A stretch of DNA of 64,000 nucleotides from contig CM057456.1 of the NCBI GenBank assembly GCA_016271365.2, forward strand, positions 610,891,501-610,955,500, in the 5' to 3' direction. Below the pieces are notes generated by a model. The model had not been told where the DNA came from. It ran no database searches and was given only the letters and a program-made list of their open reading frames with translations. The stretch is from Neoceratodus forsteri (taxonomy: Eukaryota; Chordata; Ceratodontiformes; Ceratodontidae). The position numbers were made by a program, and so were the translations under genes. This document shows, in pieces, positions 30,856 to 42,309 of this stretch (position 1 is the first letter of the stretch; every line of letters begins with the position of its first letter).

Positions 30856-31295
30856 TCTTATGTGAGTACCTACTGCAAGAGCCCTCTCGAAGTAAGATAG
30901 TACAGTTACGTAAGAACTTACCGTAACAGTATATCTTCGAGAGAGGCTCTTGCAGTAGGTACTGCTTTCCCTAGCCCAACCTTCCCCTGAGTTTCCTTCT
31001 GTGATTTTTCATATTAAACATTATTTGGCTCCAGGAGCCCTCTCTTTTTCTCCTGTCGCACCTTTTTAGGTCTCCAGTGAGAGAACTCGATGGCGGGCCT
31101 GGGGACCGCTCCTTATATAGCGTCACACTGACGTCAGTCACGTGACGACAGGGGGCGGTCCCCCACCGGACACTGCTAGCTAGAATTTTTCCATGTGGTC
31201 CTAATACCTGACGGCTTAGTCCTATATGTGAGTACCTACTGCAAGAGCCTCTCTCGAAGATCTACTGTTAACGGTGAGTTCTTACATACAGTATC
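30856..31295 (+). repeat. DIRS C 3' terminal region: ICR and right ITR
   Basis: ICR 30856-30960 has complements of both ends, with TACCTACTGCAAGAGCC on the left and GGCTCTTGCAGTAGGTA on the right. The right ITR is at about 31190-31295 and carries ACGGTGAGTTCTTAC. The spacer has CTCCTTATATAGCG near 31109, TATA-like. The sequence directly after is F's methyltransferase region. Confidence 0.8.
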
Positions 31296-31299
31296 TGTA

Positions 31300-31620
31300 C
31301 TTTTTTTTTCTGCTTGCTCGATCCAGGGCCTGGAGTTTTCTGGTGCGATGCGTTGTCCCCTCTCCTGGAAATGGAGGTTCCTGTACTACTTCCCGCTCCT
31401 GCAGAGGGTTCTTCTCAAACTTCAGTCTGAGGGGGCAGAGATGATTCTCTAAGCTCCCTACTGACCGCATCAGATTTTGTTTCCTCTGCTGCAGCAGCTG
31501 GCGGTGGGACCTCCAGTACCCTTGCCCCTGTGCACAGGCTTGCTCTCCCAGGGTCTGGGCACTCTGGTCCATCCAGACCTCAAGTTTCTGCATCTCCATG
31601 TGTGGCTCCTGCAGATTTAG
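31300..31620 (+). pseudogene. DIRS F methyltransferase-like C-terminal piece
   Basis: Begins in mid-gene with GCTTGCTCGATCCAGGGCCT, nearly the same as A at 3318-3339, then a diverged PPFPLIQ/LLQRVLLKLQSEGAEMIL block (31390-31450). Its upstream half should lie left of the window because C is inserted here. Stop at 31450-31452. Confidence 0.65.
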
Positions 31621-32640
31621 CTATCACGCGCTTTGGGGGTTCTTCCAGGGTTGCTGATGTCCTGGTGGCTGTTGGGAAACCTTCCACTAGAGCCACTTAT
31701 GTCATGAAGTGGAAGCGCTTCTCCCTGTGGGCCACTGCTCACCACCTGGATCGCTTTACCTTGTCCGGGGAATCTGACTCTGGAGTACCTCCTTTCCCTT
31801 TTGGACTCAGGACTGGTGTACTCCTCTCTTAAGGTGCAATTTTCTGTCATCTCTGCATACCATGCACCAATTGAGAGTAAAGGTGTTGCTCAACGGGAAG
31901 TATCCCGCACTTTCTTGCGGGGTATCCTATATTTGAAACCTCCCATTCAGGACCCTGTCCCTCCATGGGACCTTCTTTTTATGTTGGAGAAGCTCATTCT
32001 GCCTCCCTTTGAGCCAGCTGCAAGTTGCAAGCTACGCTTTCTGTCATGGAAAGCATTGTTTTTAGTTGCTATTAGTTCTCCTTGTAGGATTTCCGAGCTT
32101 CAAGCTCTGATGTGTAAAGAGCCTTACTTGGTTTTTCACAAAGACTTTGTCTTTGCGTACTAATCCTAGGTTTCTGCCTAAGGTGGTGTCTAAGTTCGCA
32201 CAATCCATCCATGTAGCTGTTTATTTCCTTGAGTATTCTAATCAGGGGAGGCTTTGCTACATATTTTGGATGTTCATAGGGTGCTCTGTTACTACACAAA
32301 TCGCACCCAGCTGGTTAAAAAGACTGATCAGTTGTTTGTTTCATTTGCCCCTAAGAGAAAAGGGGCACCTATTTCTAAATAATGTTTGTGAAAATGGTTG
32401 GCAAATTGCATTGTGTACTGTTACCATCAATACAACAAGCCCTTGTCTGGGCCGGTTAAGGGTCACTCCACCAGAGGTATGGCTGCCTCTACTGCCTGTT
32501 ACCTGAATGTGTCTGCTGTGGACATCTGTTCAGCTGCCACTTGGAGCTCTACACACATTTGTCCATCACTACAGTCTGGACATTGCTTCCAGATGTAGGG
32601 CCAGTTTCGGACTAGCTGTCCTTCAGGACCTTCTTTTATA
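31530..32640 (+). pseudogene. DIRS F tyrosine recombinase, frameshifted
   Basis: Pieces in three frames: MAPADLA-type start with RVADVLVAVGKPSTRATYVM (31530-31832), SLKVQFSVISAYHAPI to SSPCRISELQALM (31801-32163), FLPKVVSKF and onward (32147-32506), and GHSTRGMAASTACYL to ICSAATWSSTH (32398-32598). The first catalytic Arg context is altered (SPCRISEL for SARRISEL), the His-x-x-Arg is kept, and the Tyr block (HHYSLDIASRC) is out of frame after a small loss near 32557. Confidence 0.75.
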
Positions 32641-32707
32641 AGCAGTCTGCTGCTGCCTTCTACCTCCTCCCAGCTGACTTACGGTCAGTTCTGGTACTGC
32701 TTGGGAC

Positions 32708-34285
32708 TCAGTCCTACCATTGTTGCCTGCTGCACGAGCCCCCTCAAAGTAAGAGAGTACAGTTACGTAAGAACTTACCATAACAGTAGATCTTCGAGAG
32801 GAGTGTCACAAACGCACTCCGCAGGTCAGGCCCTCTGCTTCCACAGTGCCAACCTTGAAGTGCAGTAGTGTGAACAGGTGACAGAAAGGGTAACCCTCCT
32901 GTCTGTTTTAGGTCCGAATTACCTGCTAGTCTCGAGTCCTGGGGGTCCAATGTGAACCTTATGCTAGCATACCCAATTTACAGGCTCAGATATGTACCCT
33001 CTTCGGGAATGCAGTACAGTCCTTTGCCCAGGGGCACCAAGTCAGGTTTCCAAAATGTACCATTGCAACTCTATATGAGACCTAGGTATTTTCTTACCTT
33101 TTAGTAAGCTTAGTAACTCATTCAAGCTCTTAACAGCTGTCAGCCTTAAATACAGGTTCAGCAATTACAGGCAAAAAAGACTGAGAAGACACAGGCAGTA
33201 TAATAAAGAAAAGGTGTTTACTAAAAATTGTAAAACAGGTAAAATCAAACACAGAGTAATTATATCATTAACTTACAGTCACATAAAATAAATGGGAAGC
33301 TACAGAACACCAATACGCCTACCCCAGACACTTAAAAGTTCTTGTTGAATTATCCCTTTCTAAAGTGCATAGTTACCAGTCCACAGACTGTGTGTCTTTT
33401 GAGTTTCAGAGTTCTTCTCCTGTCAAACTTCTCTTGCAAGCAATATTCAACAGACAGTTTCTCCACCTCCTAGTGATGCTACCCATGAGGTCACAGTTAG
33501 ATCCTCCCATAGATTTTTAATTTTCTACTGGGGCAATCAAGCAGTCGGCAGTTTTTAAAATATGAGTCTCTGATCAAAACATCACTCTTTGAACTGCCTG
33601 CTGGTTCCTGATTTCCCAGGGAAGATCTAAGGTTTACGACTTATAATGCGGTGCTGTTATCAAATGGCCTGTTCCTGCAGGAAGTTGTAAAAGTTTATAA
33701 GGCCTGTATCCTGGCAGATGGCCAGAAGCTTCAATTAAAACAGAATAAGAAACCTTTAATTATGGTTTCTCTTTACTGGTCCATTTGACACATCCTGCAG
33801 CTGTCAGCCACACTGACACCTGCGGTCAAAGGTCAAGTCTCTCACACACTGCAGAAGTCAGTCTGGTTTTGTGCACAAACAGACATTCACGTTTGTTTAT
33901 AATACAAATATTATACAATAATAATATTAGAGGGTTTATCACGTCACAGGGAGCTCTTGCAGCAGGCGCTGCTTTCCCGCCCTCCTGACCCTTAATAGCT
34001 GCATTTCCTTCGCTTTCATAGTACTTTTCCTTGGTTCTCCACTTTTACCTTATGTGCCGGTGTCTCCGGCAGGAGAACTGAGGTAGGTCTGGGGGACTGC
34101 ACCTTTTGTAGGATAGTCGGATGTCAGCATGCTGACGTTGGCAGGGGCAGTCCCCAGTGATAGACTGCTATCTAGAAGTTTTCCGTGTGGTCCTGGCACC
34201 TGGTGGCTTCAGTCCTACCACTGTTGCCTGCTGCAAGAGCCCATCTTGAAGATCTACTATTAGGGTAAGTTTTTATGTAACTATT
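32708..34285 (+). repeat. DIRS F 3' terminal region, split by an insertion
   Basis: The ICR starts at 32708 and is broken at 32803 after CGAGAGGAG. It continues at 33949 with GGGAGCTCTTGCAGCAGGCG. The right ITR is at about 34190-34285 and carries AGGGTAAGTTTTTATG. Without the insertion it matches the lineage-1 layout of A, B, C and G. I's YR sequence follows at once. Confidence 0.75.
32804..33948 (+). mobile_element. Putative solo LTR or other TG...CA element, 1145 bp
   Basis: It starts TGTCACAAACGCAC and ends TTTATCACGTCACA. Flanks are AGGAG on the left and GGGAG on the right, a 5-bp near-duplication. No ORF of note. It contains an AATAAAG at about 33200. The TG...CA ends, the 4-5-bp duplication and the size fit a solo LTR, but no internal region or second copy is here to confirm it. 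A non-autonomous DNA element is the alternative. Confidence 0.45.
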
Positions 34286-35130
34286 CTTTACCTATGGTCC
34301 CTCTCTCAGTCGGGCCTCAGGTCGACTACCCTCAGGGTGTACCTGCCACTCATCTCTGCATACCGGGTGCGGACGGGTATGCTGACGGTGGCGCAGGAGA
34401 AGGTAGTCAGGCACTTCTTTAAGGGCCCGTCCCTGCTGGTGGGTGAGTCACTACTACCTTGGAACTTGTTGCTGGTGCTGGCAGTGCTCATGGGCAATCC
34501 ATTTGATCCGATGCACAGGTGTGACATGTCACACCTGTCATGGAAGACCACCTGTTTGGTGGCTGTCACCTCTACCAGAAGGATCAGTGAGCTCCAGGTG
34601 CTCTCAGTGGACTCTCTGCATTTGTTGTTCCCACAAGTACAGGGTTTATCTGCCCGCACGCGAAGTTCCTTCTGAAGGTTGTGTTGGAGTTTCACCTTAA
34701 TCAGGTGATCAACCTCCTGGTGTACTTCACCAGTCTAACCTCGCAGGCTGAGCACAGGACTCCATATGTTGGACTTGAAGTGAGCGCTTGCTTATTACAA
34801 GGAGCACGTGGCAGGAGTTTGGGAAGAGGTTTGCCAGCTCTTTTGTAACATACGCTGAAGCCGCACCTGGGAGACCGGCAGCAAAGCGGACGATAGGCAG
34901 GTGGATTATCTCCTGCTTCAACCTCTGCTATAGCTTGTCTGGTAGGGAGCCTTCTGTAGGGATTAGGACTCATCCCACCAGACATGCAGATGCCTCAGTG
35001 GCTGCTTCCAGGGATGTCGCTCTCCTGGAAATCTGCAGGGCTGCTACCTGGAAGTCAGCACATTCCTTCATTTCCCACTGTCACATCGACCTTGAGTAAT
35101 GCGGGGATGCTGGTTTTGGGACCTCAGTTT
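34286..35130 (+). pseudogene. DIRS I tyrosine recombinase, C-terminal two-thirds, decayed
   Basis: It starts mid-gene at about STTLRVYLPLISAYRV, directly after the right end of F. Motifs: VTSTRRISELQVLS (Arg), THPTRHADASVAAS (His-x-x-Arg with Ser to Pro and Gly to His), LEICRAATWKSAHSF and ISHCHIDLE, where the usual HYS reads HCH, so the nucleophilic Tyr seems lost. Frames change near 34650-34790. The protein is clearly diverged from lineages 1 and 2. Confidence 0.7.
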
Positions 35131-35195
35131 TCCAATCCGTTTGTCTAGCAGGGGTGTGCACCTTGCCCCCTCCTCCCGGAGAACTGCTAGGAGTC

Positions 35196-35518
35196 TGCCA
35201 GAGTGTGGATAGTGCACCATATTCACACCCCCAGAAATGAAGGTTACTCACCTGTAACCATAGTTCTAGGAGTGTTATATGGTGCACATCCACACAACCT
35301 ACCCGACCTCCCCTGGCAAGTGGCACACGGATCCCTGCTTCCAGTGTGCAAGATTTGATGTCATGGGGCGGAGCTGAGGAATATACCACCCAGGTGGGTG
35401 GGAGGAGCTTGGCTTGAAGACATTCCGGCTGGAATTAAAGGAAAGCAAGACTGCCAGAGTGTGGATGTGCACCGTATACCACTGCTAGAACTATGGTTAA
35501 AGGTGAATAACCTTCATT
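35196..35518 (+). repeat. DIRS I 3' terminal region: ICR and right ITR (lineage 3)
   Basis: ICR 35196-35298: AGAGTGTGGATAGTGCACC on the left half, then GGTTACTCACCTGTAACC and onward. The right ITR is at about 35455-35518 (GTGTGGATGTGCACCGTATA). The spacer contains ATGGGGCGGAG and GGTGGGTGGGAGGAGC, shared with the mini-element at 5188-5452. Confidence 0.8.
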
Positions 35519-36474
35519 TCCCCTTCTGTGTTTTTATTGCTACATTCTTATTTTCCAGCCCGAAGAGGATTTCTTGAACCTACCCATTACCTATGCAGAT
35601 TCCACCCTACATCATTCCTGTGTAACAATGGCAACAGGAGCCAGAGCTATACGGGCAGATCCTTGACCACTACTGTCGTACCATTCCACCACTGTTATGC
35701 CTATAATCCACATCTTGCACCCCATTACATATAGTGACAGATATTCTGTTACGAGGGCTTATGGCATGTCAGTGCCCTAACTTCCCTCTAAGACGTACCA
35801 TCAACACTACATAGGAGAGTAAGGGAAGTGCCCTTACCTTGGAAAGTCTAATACCTAATACCCAGCTCTTTAACTGAGTCTTATTAAGGAGAAGTGACCC
35901 AGTTGGCTACCTTACAGGTTTAGGCATAGAGCCTGGTTTTGGCCTGTGCCCCTCTTGTTACCCATACTTAGTAATGTTTAAAGTGTTCAGTGTTATGGTT
36001 GAATGTCTTTGTACTGGCTTTCTTTAGACTACCACCCGTTCTTCTTTTTTCTGTCTCCATTTCCACTGCTACTGTCCTTCCTGGAGAGGGGATGGGGTCA
36101 CCCTATCCACTAGTCCTCAACCCTACTCTGTACCTGCAACATGATGACTAACACCACTGAAGTTATTACGTTTATTGTTAATGGTATCACAAGCTTGTAA
36201 AAAGGTCCGCATACTATAGTATTTAAAATGAAAATGTCCTGAAATAATCATGCTACAGGAAAACTCATCTTCCCACGAGTGAGCATGATAAGTTTTGAAA
36301 CATGGGGTTCCCTGTTGCTATAGCATCATCTCATATATCAGGTTGATGGTGGGGTGTGTTAACCTTAATTCCGAGAGGAATCCCTTTTCAACTACAAGAT
36401 CAGTCCGTAGACTTGGAGGGCCGATATGTTGTTCTTACACACACCTTATATAAGACTCCCCTAACTACTGATCT
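35519..36474 (+). pseudogene. LINE H: possible ORF1 tail and start of ORF2 endonuclease
   Basis: From 36141 the frame reads MMTNTTEVITFIVNGITSL, resembling the start of L1-type endonucleases, with later stops and shifts. LTLIPRGIPFQLQDQSVDLE followed by GRYVVLTHTLY (36356 on) is a clear L1-type endonuclease block. From 35519 to 36140 no protein is recognisable; it may be the end of ORF1 or a leader. The gene is cut by DIRS G at about 36474 and continues at 42746. Confidence 0.6.
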
Positions 36475-36620
36475 TACTTTGAGATTTGCTCTTGCAGCAG
36501 GTAGCACCTTTAGGACTAAGATGTCAGGCACCAGGACCCCATGGAAAACTTCTAACTAGCAGTATCCAGCAGGGGACCGCCCCCGACATCATGTACAGTA
36601 TAAAAGGGTGGTCCCCCCAA
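36475..36620 (+). repeat. DIRS G left ITR
   Basis: It includes CTCTTGCAGCAGGTAGCACC and CATGGAAAACTTCTAACTAG, the inverse of 42620-42700 in the right ITR. It is the only lineage-1 left ITR in the window. Confidence 0.8.
36599..36607 (+). promoter_or_regulatory. TATA box-like site in DIRS G left ITR
   Basis: TATAAAAGG lies just inside the left ITR, about 150-300 bases before the gag coding sequence. Matching inverted TATA-like sites (for example CTTTTATACTG near 42567) occur in the right ITRs. This is probably the core promoter of the lineage-1 elements. Confidence 0.55.
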
Positions 36621-36759
36621 CCCATCCCCAGTTCTTTTCCTGCTGTCATCCACATGCAAGTCGGATCTCCCCGAACTCCTTTAGCTTGTCGACCGCCATT
36701 TTTCACGCTACCCGCATTTTATTATTTTCAATAAAAACAGTGCCTTTTGGAATTATTGC

Positions 36760-39172
36760 ATGTTGTCTTCTTCTCCTACCTCTTCCATTAAGCGGCAGCA
36801 GTAAAAGTGTGCATGCGGGAAGCAGATTTCCCATAAGGACGGCCATTTGGCTTGCCTTTTCTGCCTTAGGCCCAGACCACAACATTGAGGCCTGCCAGCA
36901 CTGCCAAGACTTTAACCAGCACACCAGAGTCCACCACCAGAAGACCCTCAAAGCCTTCCTGCTTTCTAAAAGATTATCTGAAATGGAGAAGGAGCATCAC
37001 CGCAAGAGTTCTTCATCCTCTCCAGCTTCATCTTCTTCTTCTCATACAGAGAAGAAATCGAGCAGCAAACACAAACACTGGGACAAACATCAGGAGAGAT
37101 CCTGGGTAGAAGACCGCTCCCAGTTCCCGAAGAAATCGGTGACTGCCCCTGGGTGGTCCCCCCGCGGAGGGACATCTTCCTCCAGGCTACCGGTGACCAA
37201 ACCTCCCTCTCTAATTTCTGTAATGGGAGAAGGTTCTTGGGGACGCAGGAATTCTTCCACCCGGCTCCCAGCTACTTAATCTTAGGCCCATCGGCACTGC
37301 GGGCTCTAAGCCAAGTGGGTCGGCCGGTGGATCTTCAGGCGGCAGGCCATTTTCTGTCGCTCTCCTGGCCAGGGTGTCCACCATGTCTGCCCTGACTTCA
37401 GGGGCCAGTGGCCACAGGTGACACCTGGGACCATTGTCCTCCAGGAAAGAAGAGCGTTCGTCCCATTGAGGAGCCAGCTCCCTTTCTCAGGCGACTGCCA
37501 GGTGGCTGCCAGATCAGTCTGTGGCCCAGCCTCAGCCTATGCTGTCCCCTCAATGCTGGCTTTGCTGGGGCCTCCTCGAGTGACCCTGTCACCGGATACT
37601 CCACAGGCACTGGCTGGGCCTGACACCCACCCCAGCCGACACCCGAGGCTCTGACGCCCGATGACTGGACGCCAGATCCAGTTTTTCCAATGCCAGATGG
37701 TACTGTCCTTCTGGGTCTGATGCAAGGTAACCCGGATCACCCTGCACAGACACCCAAGTTGCCTCAGCCCGATGACCAGAGGCCAGTGCCATCTAAATCT
37801 AGCCCCTCCCGACACCAGATGTGCCAATTCCACCACAGAATCCACCGCAGGGCCTAAATTAGCTTTTTTTGGCCTGGGGGGTCTTTTTCAAGGACAAGCA
37901 GGCACTTGGGGCACCCTCTCAGCCAACCCCAGGGGTTGCCTCCGGACAAGCCTCCAGTCCGACCACCCACTCCCTCTCCAAGTGGGACCACTCCAATACC
38001 GGATGGGGGTGATAAACCCTTTCCTCAGGGCAAGCATCCACATTCGCCCTCCCCCTCTCCAGACTCTGGGGATTCGGATGAGTACTCCTCCTCCTCCTCC
38101 TCTGACTCCAGCCGAGGGGATTTGGACCTGCCTTCGGAGCCAGAGGGTGGCAAAGACACGCCTCGGTCCCCATATGACAACCTAACGTTTATGGATGTGA
38201 TGTGTCACATCCAACAACTGAATGGCTGGGATAATGAGGAACTGGACATAGAACGTAAATGATTGGCTGTCTTCTTTAGGAGAAAGGATACCTTGCCCAT
38301 GGTGGTCCCTCCTATGGTCGAATCCTATAAGGATGCTAACAAGCTTGCTTGGAAGCATCCCTTTTCTATGCCAGCAGTATCTTAGAAATCTGAGAGGCTG
38401 TACACCGTACCTAGGGAAGACCCTTGTTATGGGGAACAAACAGAGGCGGACTCTGTCATGATTAATGCTGCCCATAGCAGGTCAAAAAGACCTCAGCACC
38501 TTAGTACTCAACCACCAGATAATAATTCAAAGCAATTCGATTATCTGACCAAGAAAGTATATTCTTCATTTATGTGTGCCATATGCTCCCAAAACTTCCT
38601 TGCCCACGTGGTTCAATACCAGAATGCCCTGTGGGACAAGGCAGTGGAGGTGGCCCAAGCGATGTCAGATTGCCCAGTCCGGGCTCTGCTGATAATGATT
38701 CTGAAGTTGGGCTCTAACATCAGTAATCTCGTCCTCCGGGCATCCTATGACACCGTGGACTTAGCTGGCAGGGACGCTGCTTTGGCTGTTTTTATCTGAC
38801 GATACGCCTGGCTAAGAGTGTCCAGGTTCGCCTAAGATCATGGATGCTTCCTTCAGAGGGACGGTTTTGTTTAGTGAGGATTCACAGAACATTATCACCC
38901 GGTTGCAATAATCTGGTAAAGCCATTCGATCTATACTTCAATGTATAAATCTCAGCCAGAACAGCATTCCATGCAGTCCTTTCAGAGGAATGCCAGGCAG
39001 CAGCCCAGAGGGCAGCAACAGCAGCAGAGGACAGGCTTTGAGCGAAGAACCTCCACTCCTGCCTCTGGAGGTTCAGCCCATCAGGCCCCAGAACCTCCCA
39101 GCCTGCGCTTGCCCTCCCCGACACCTCAGCCTGACTTGCTGGCCAACCCCCCCTTCCCCTGGCCAACACCTT
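36760..39172 (+). pseudogene. DIRS G gag-like protein, decayed
   Basis: A Cys module is split across two frames: CGKQISHKDGHLACLFCL, then ALGPDHNIEACQHCQDFNQH. After it come a Ser-rich and charged stretch (36990-37130), a long Pro-rich stretch (37700-38060), and an acidic Ser run at 38068-38130 (DSGDSDEYSSSSSSDSSRGD). The core follows: NLTFMDVMCHIQQLNGWDNE, EADSVMINAAHSRSKRPQHL and KKVYSSFMCAICSQNFLAHV. Stops at about 38260, 38383 and 38797 and several frameshifts. The tail (38941-39172) is Gln-rich. Confidence 0.7.
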
Positions 39173-39199
39173 AGGGGAGGTGGTGGGGGTCGCTTTTCC

Positions 39200-40995
39200 T
39201 TGCACACCGAAGGGTGGCATTGAGTAACCACCGATCAGTGGGTTCTGCAGCTGGTCGATAGGGGACATACTGTCAGGTTCATTGAGGTTCTTCTAGACAA
39301 CCCTCCCATTCAGTCCCATTACTCCCAGGTCCACAGCGTTCTCATCATGGAAGAAATCCAGACTCTTGTGCAAAAGCGAGCCATAGAGCCGGTTCTGCCA
39401 GCACATCAGGGGAAAGGGTTTTACTCCTACTTCTTCCTAGTGCCAAAGGAAATGAGGGATCTCTGTCTAATCTTAGACCTTTGCCGCCTGAACCAGTATA
39501 TCGAATGCAAAAAGTTCAGGATGGCCACCCTGATAGGTCTACTACCTCTGCTCCATCAAGGGGATTGGTTATACTCCTTGGACATGCAGGACACACACCT
39601 CCATATTCTGATTTTCAAACCACACAGGAGGTTCCTTCACTTCCACTTCCAGGAACGTCACTATCTGTTCAGGGCTCTGCCTTTCGGCCTGTCCTCGGCA
39701 CCCAGAGTGTTTACTAAATGCCTTGCGGTAGTGGCTGCAGCTCTCAGGAGGCAGGGGCACTATGTCTTCCCCTACCTTGATGACTGGCTCTTAACCGCTC
39801 CCACCAGGGACCGGCTGCTGTGCACCATGCAGGCCACTTTTCACCTGTTCCAGGACTTGAGGATCACTTTAAATCTCCCAATGTCTTCCCTTTGGCCAAG
39901 TCAGTGGCTACAATACATAGGGGCGATTCTGGACACGGCCCAAGGCAAAGTATTTCTTTCCCAAGACAGAGCGGAATGTCTCCAGGCTCACGTACAACAG
40001 CTCTCCTCGGCTCATCAAATATCGGCCAGGAATGTCCTCAGACTCTTGGGGCACATGGCAGTTGACATTGCCACAGCTCCTCTGGCCAGGCTATATATGA
40101 GTGTGATCCAGGGGAACCTGAGAGTTCAATGGGATCAACGATCAGATGATCTGGACGAACCAGTCCTGGTATCCAACCCATTCAAACAAGCCCTGATATG
40201 GAGGTTGAATTCTTCTAACCTTTCCAGAGGAGTGTGTCTCCAGAAAGAGGCCCCCAGACAGATCCTGACCACGGATGCGTCAGGCCAAACTTGAGGAGCT
40301 CAACAGACACAAGGGTCCTGGGAGCAGCACAAGCTTCATCTCCGTATCAACATTGTGGAGATGAGGGCAGTTCTGTATGCCCTTCAGGTCTTTCAGACAG
40401 TCCTGCTGTCGGGTCCCCTGTTGATACAAACCGACAACATGTTGGTCGTATTTTACATCAACAATCAAGAAGGAACTCATTCCTACCTCCTCTGCAGGGA
40501 AGCCGAGTGTGGGCATGGGCAGTGGACCACCTCTTGGACTTATCAGCAGTCCACGTCCCGGGTGTTCAAAACACTCTAGCTGACAACCTAAGTCGGTCCT
40601 GGTCCAGGGCTCACAAATGGGAGCTTCTTCCTTCAGTGGCAGAGGCTCTCTTAGACAGATGGGGTTGTCCAGAACTAGATCTGTTTGCCTCCCCATCCAA
40701 CAGAAAACTGCCTTGTGTTTTCTGGCAAGACGCGTTGTCCCTCTCCTGGATGGGGAGATTCCTTTACGTGTTTCCTCCATTCTCTCTGCTTCAACGGGTC
40801 CTCCTCAAGCTTCAGTCGGAGGGTGCAGAGATGATCTTGGTGGTACCTTTGTGGCCACCTCAAATTTGGTTCCGTCTACTACAGCAACTTGCTGTGGTAC
40901 CTCTGGTTTCCCTGCCTCTTCGCTCAGACTTGCTCTCCCAGGAACAGGGAACCCTGGTCCATCCGGATCCCAGATCTCTGCATTTCCATGTGTAG
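39200..40995 (+). pseudogene. DIRS G RT-RNase H-methyltransferase-like polyprotein
   Basis: RT frame 39347-40294: LVPKEMRDLCLILDL, YSLDMQDTHLHI (catalytic Asp kept), ALPFGLSSAPRVFTK and FPYLDDWLL (YxDD intact). RNase H: LTTDASGQT then a TGA at 40292-40294, MEMRAVLYALQVFQT, TDNMLVVFYINNQEG and PGVQNTLADNLSR. A frameshift near 40510 leads to the methyltransferase-like tail WGCPELDLFASPSNRKL, then YVFPPFSLLQRVLLKL and onward to 40995. Of the lineage-1 RTs here this one is the least damaged. Confidence 0.82.
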
Positions 40996-42240
40996 CTCCT
41001 GCAGACCTAGCTGTTTCCAGATTTGGGGTGTCATCCAGAGTAGCAGACGTCTTAGTAGAAGCCAGAAAATCCTCTATTACAGGGATTTATTTAACTCTAA
41101 AAATTGATTAGCGTTTTGCTCATAAAAGTGCTAAATCTTTGTGAAAAATGCATAGCTCTTGCCTCACTGTGTTTAACAAACACAGCACTTCTAGAAAATC
41201 TATATAAATACTTTCTGTACAGTTAGTATAGTCCCAAGAAAAAAAAAAACTGCTAATCAATTATTTAAAACCCTGTATTAGGGCAACCTATGCTATGAAA
41301 TGAAAGTGGTTCTGCGTTTGGGCCTCCGCTTGGCTTGTGGACCCTTTCTCCTTTCTAGTGAATTCAGTATTAGAGTACCTCCTCTCTTTATCTGATGCAG
41401 GAATCGGTTACTCTTCGCTCAAGGTGCACTTGTCTGCCATTTCGGCCTACCATGTGCCTATTGAGGGCAAGACTGTTGCCCAGCTGGACCTTCCCTGTAC
41501 CTTTCTACAGGGCATTTTGCACTTGAAGCCTCCTATCAGGGATCCTGCCCCCGCCATGGGATCTTTTATTTGTTTTTGAAAAACTCACATTGCCTCCCTT
41601 TGAACCTGCTGCAAGTTGCAAGCTGCATCTTCTGTCGTGGAAGGCATTATTTTTAGTTGCCATTACTTCTTGTCGAAAGGATTTCCGAGCTTCAGTCCCT
41701 GATGTGTAAGGAGCCTTATGTGGTTTTTCACAAGGACAGGGTTTCCTTTCGAACTAATCCTAAGTTTCTTCTAAAGGTGGTATCAGAGTGGACTTTGAAT
41801 CAGGACATCCACCTTCCGGTGTATTACCCAGAGTATTCGAACCATGGAGAGGCATTACTACATACTCTGAATGTCCACAGGGTGCTCCGTTATTACTTGG
41901 AATGCACCCGACCTACTCAAAAATCTGATCAGTTGTTTGTTTTGCCCCACGCATGGTAGCGGCTCCTGTTTCTATGCAGTGTTTATCCAAATGGTTGGTA
42001 AATTGCATTGTTTTTTGCTACAAACAACATGACAAACCCTTATCAGGCCCGGTTAAGGGTCATTCTACCAGGGGCATGGCTACTTCCTTTGCCTCACTGA
42101 AAAATGTGTCCGCTGCTGACATTTGCACAGCTGCCACTTGGAGTTCTGGCCACACCTTTGTGAAGCACTACAGTTTGGACATTGCTTCTTGCCGCAGAGC
42201 AGGCTTTGGACTTGCAGTCCTTCGGGGCCTCCTGTCCTAA
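40940..42240 (+). pseudogene. DIRS G tyrosine recombinase, decayed, with a 196-bp insert
   Basis: Starts in overlap with the methyltransferase tail (VAPADLAVSRFGVSSRVADV). It is interrupted at 41080-41275 and resumes RATYAMK, then a TGA, then KWF. Further blocks: SSLKVHLSAISAYHVPI (41337-41579), ERISELQSLMCKEPYVVF (41657-41959; the Arg pair region is out of frame), GHSTRGMATSFASL and VKHYSLDIAS (41953-42240, His-x-x-Arg and Tyr). At least three frameshifts. Confidence 0.8.
41080..41275 (+). mobile_element. 196-bp MITE-like element in DIRS G YR
   Basis: Flanked by TATTA at 41075-41079 and 41276-41280. Ends are inverted: CAGGGATTTATTT on the left, and AAATAATTGATTAGCAG in the inverse of the right end; both arms carry ATTGATTAGC. 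No ORF. Removing it with one TATTA restores the YR frame apart from an older TGA. The CAGGG end recalls hAT elements, but 5 bp (or TTA within it) is not the hAT duplication size, so the family is not assigned. Confidence 0.75.
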
Positions 42241-42309
42241 TTTCTTTGGGAGACTTCTGCCTCCACCCTTCAGACTGGAATCTTTTTGTTACTGCTTGGG
42301 ACCTTTTGT

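Larger units (their letters stand above)
6443..31295 (+). mobile_element. DIRS retrotransposon C (lineage 1), split by DIRS D and LINE Q
   Basis: C's pieces are gag (6443-8372), RT start (8407-8690), RT middle (24509-24942), RT-RNase H-methyltransferase end (28594-29640), YR (to 30778) and ICR/right ITR (30856-31295). Removing D and Q restores a continuous RT coding frame at both junctions, which shows that they are later insertions. The left ITR and first part of gag are absent here and should lie beyond B and A, left of the window. C's right end abuts the methyltransferase region of F. Confidence 0.8.

Noticed and set aside
32700..34290. A full LTR retrotransposon or retrovirus in F
   Set aside because: No gag, pol or env coding blocks and no second LTR are present; only a possible solo LTR can be supported.
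38941..39223. A host glutamine-rich regulatory protein
   Set aside because: It is the C-terminal tail of G's gag, followed directly by the RT, as in A and C.
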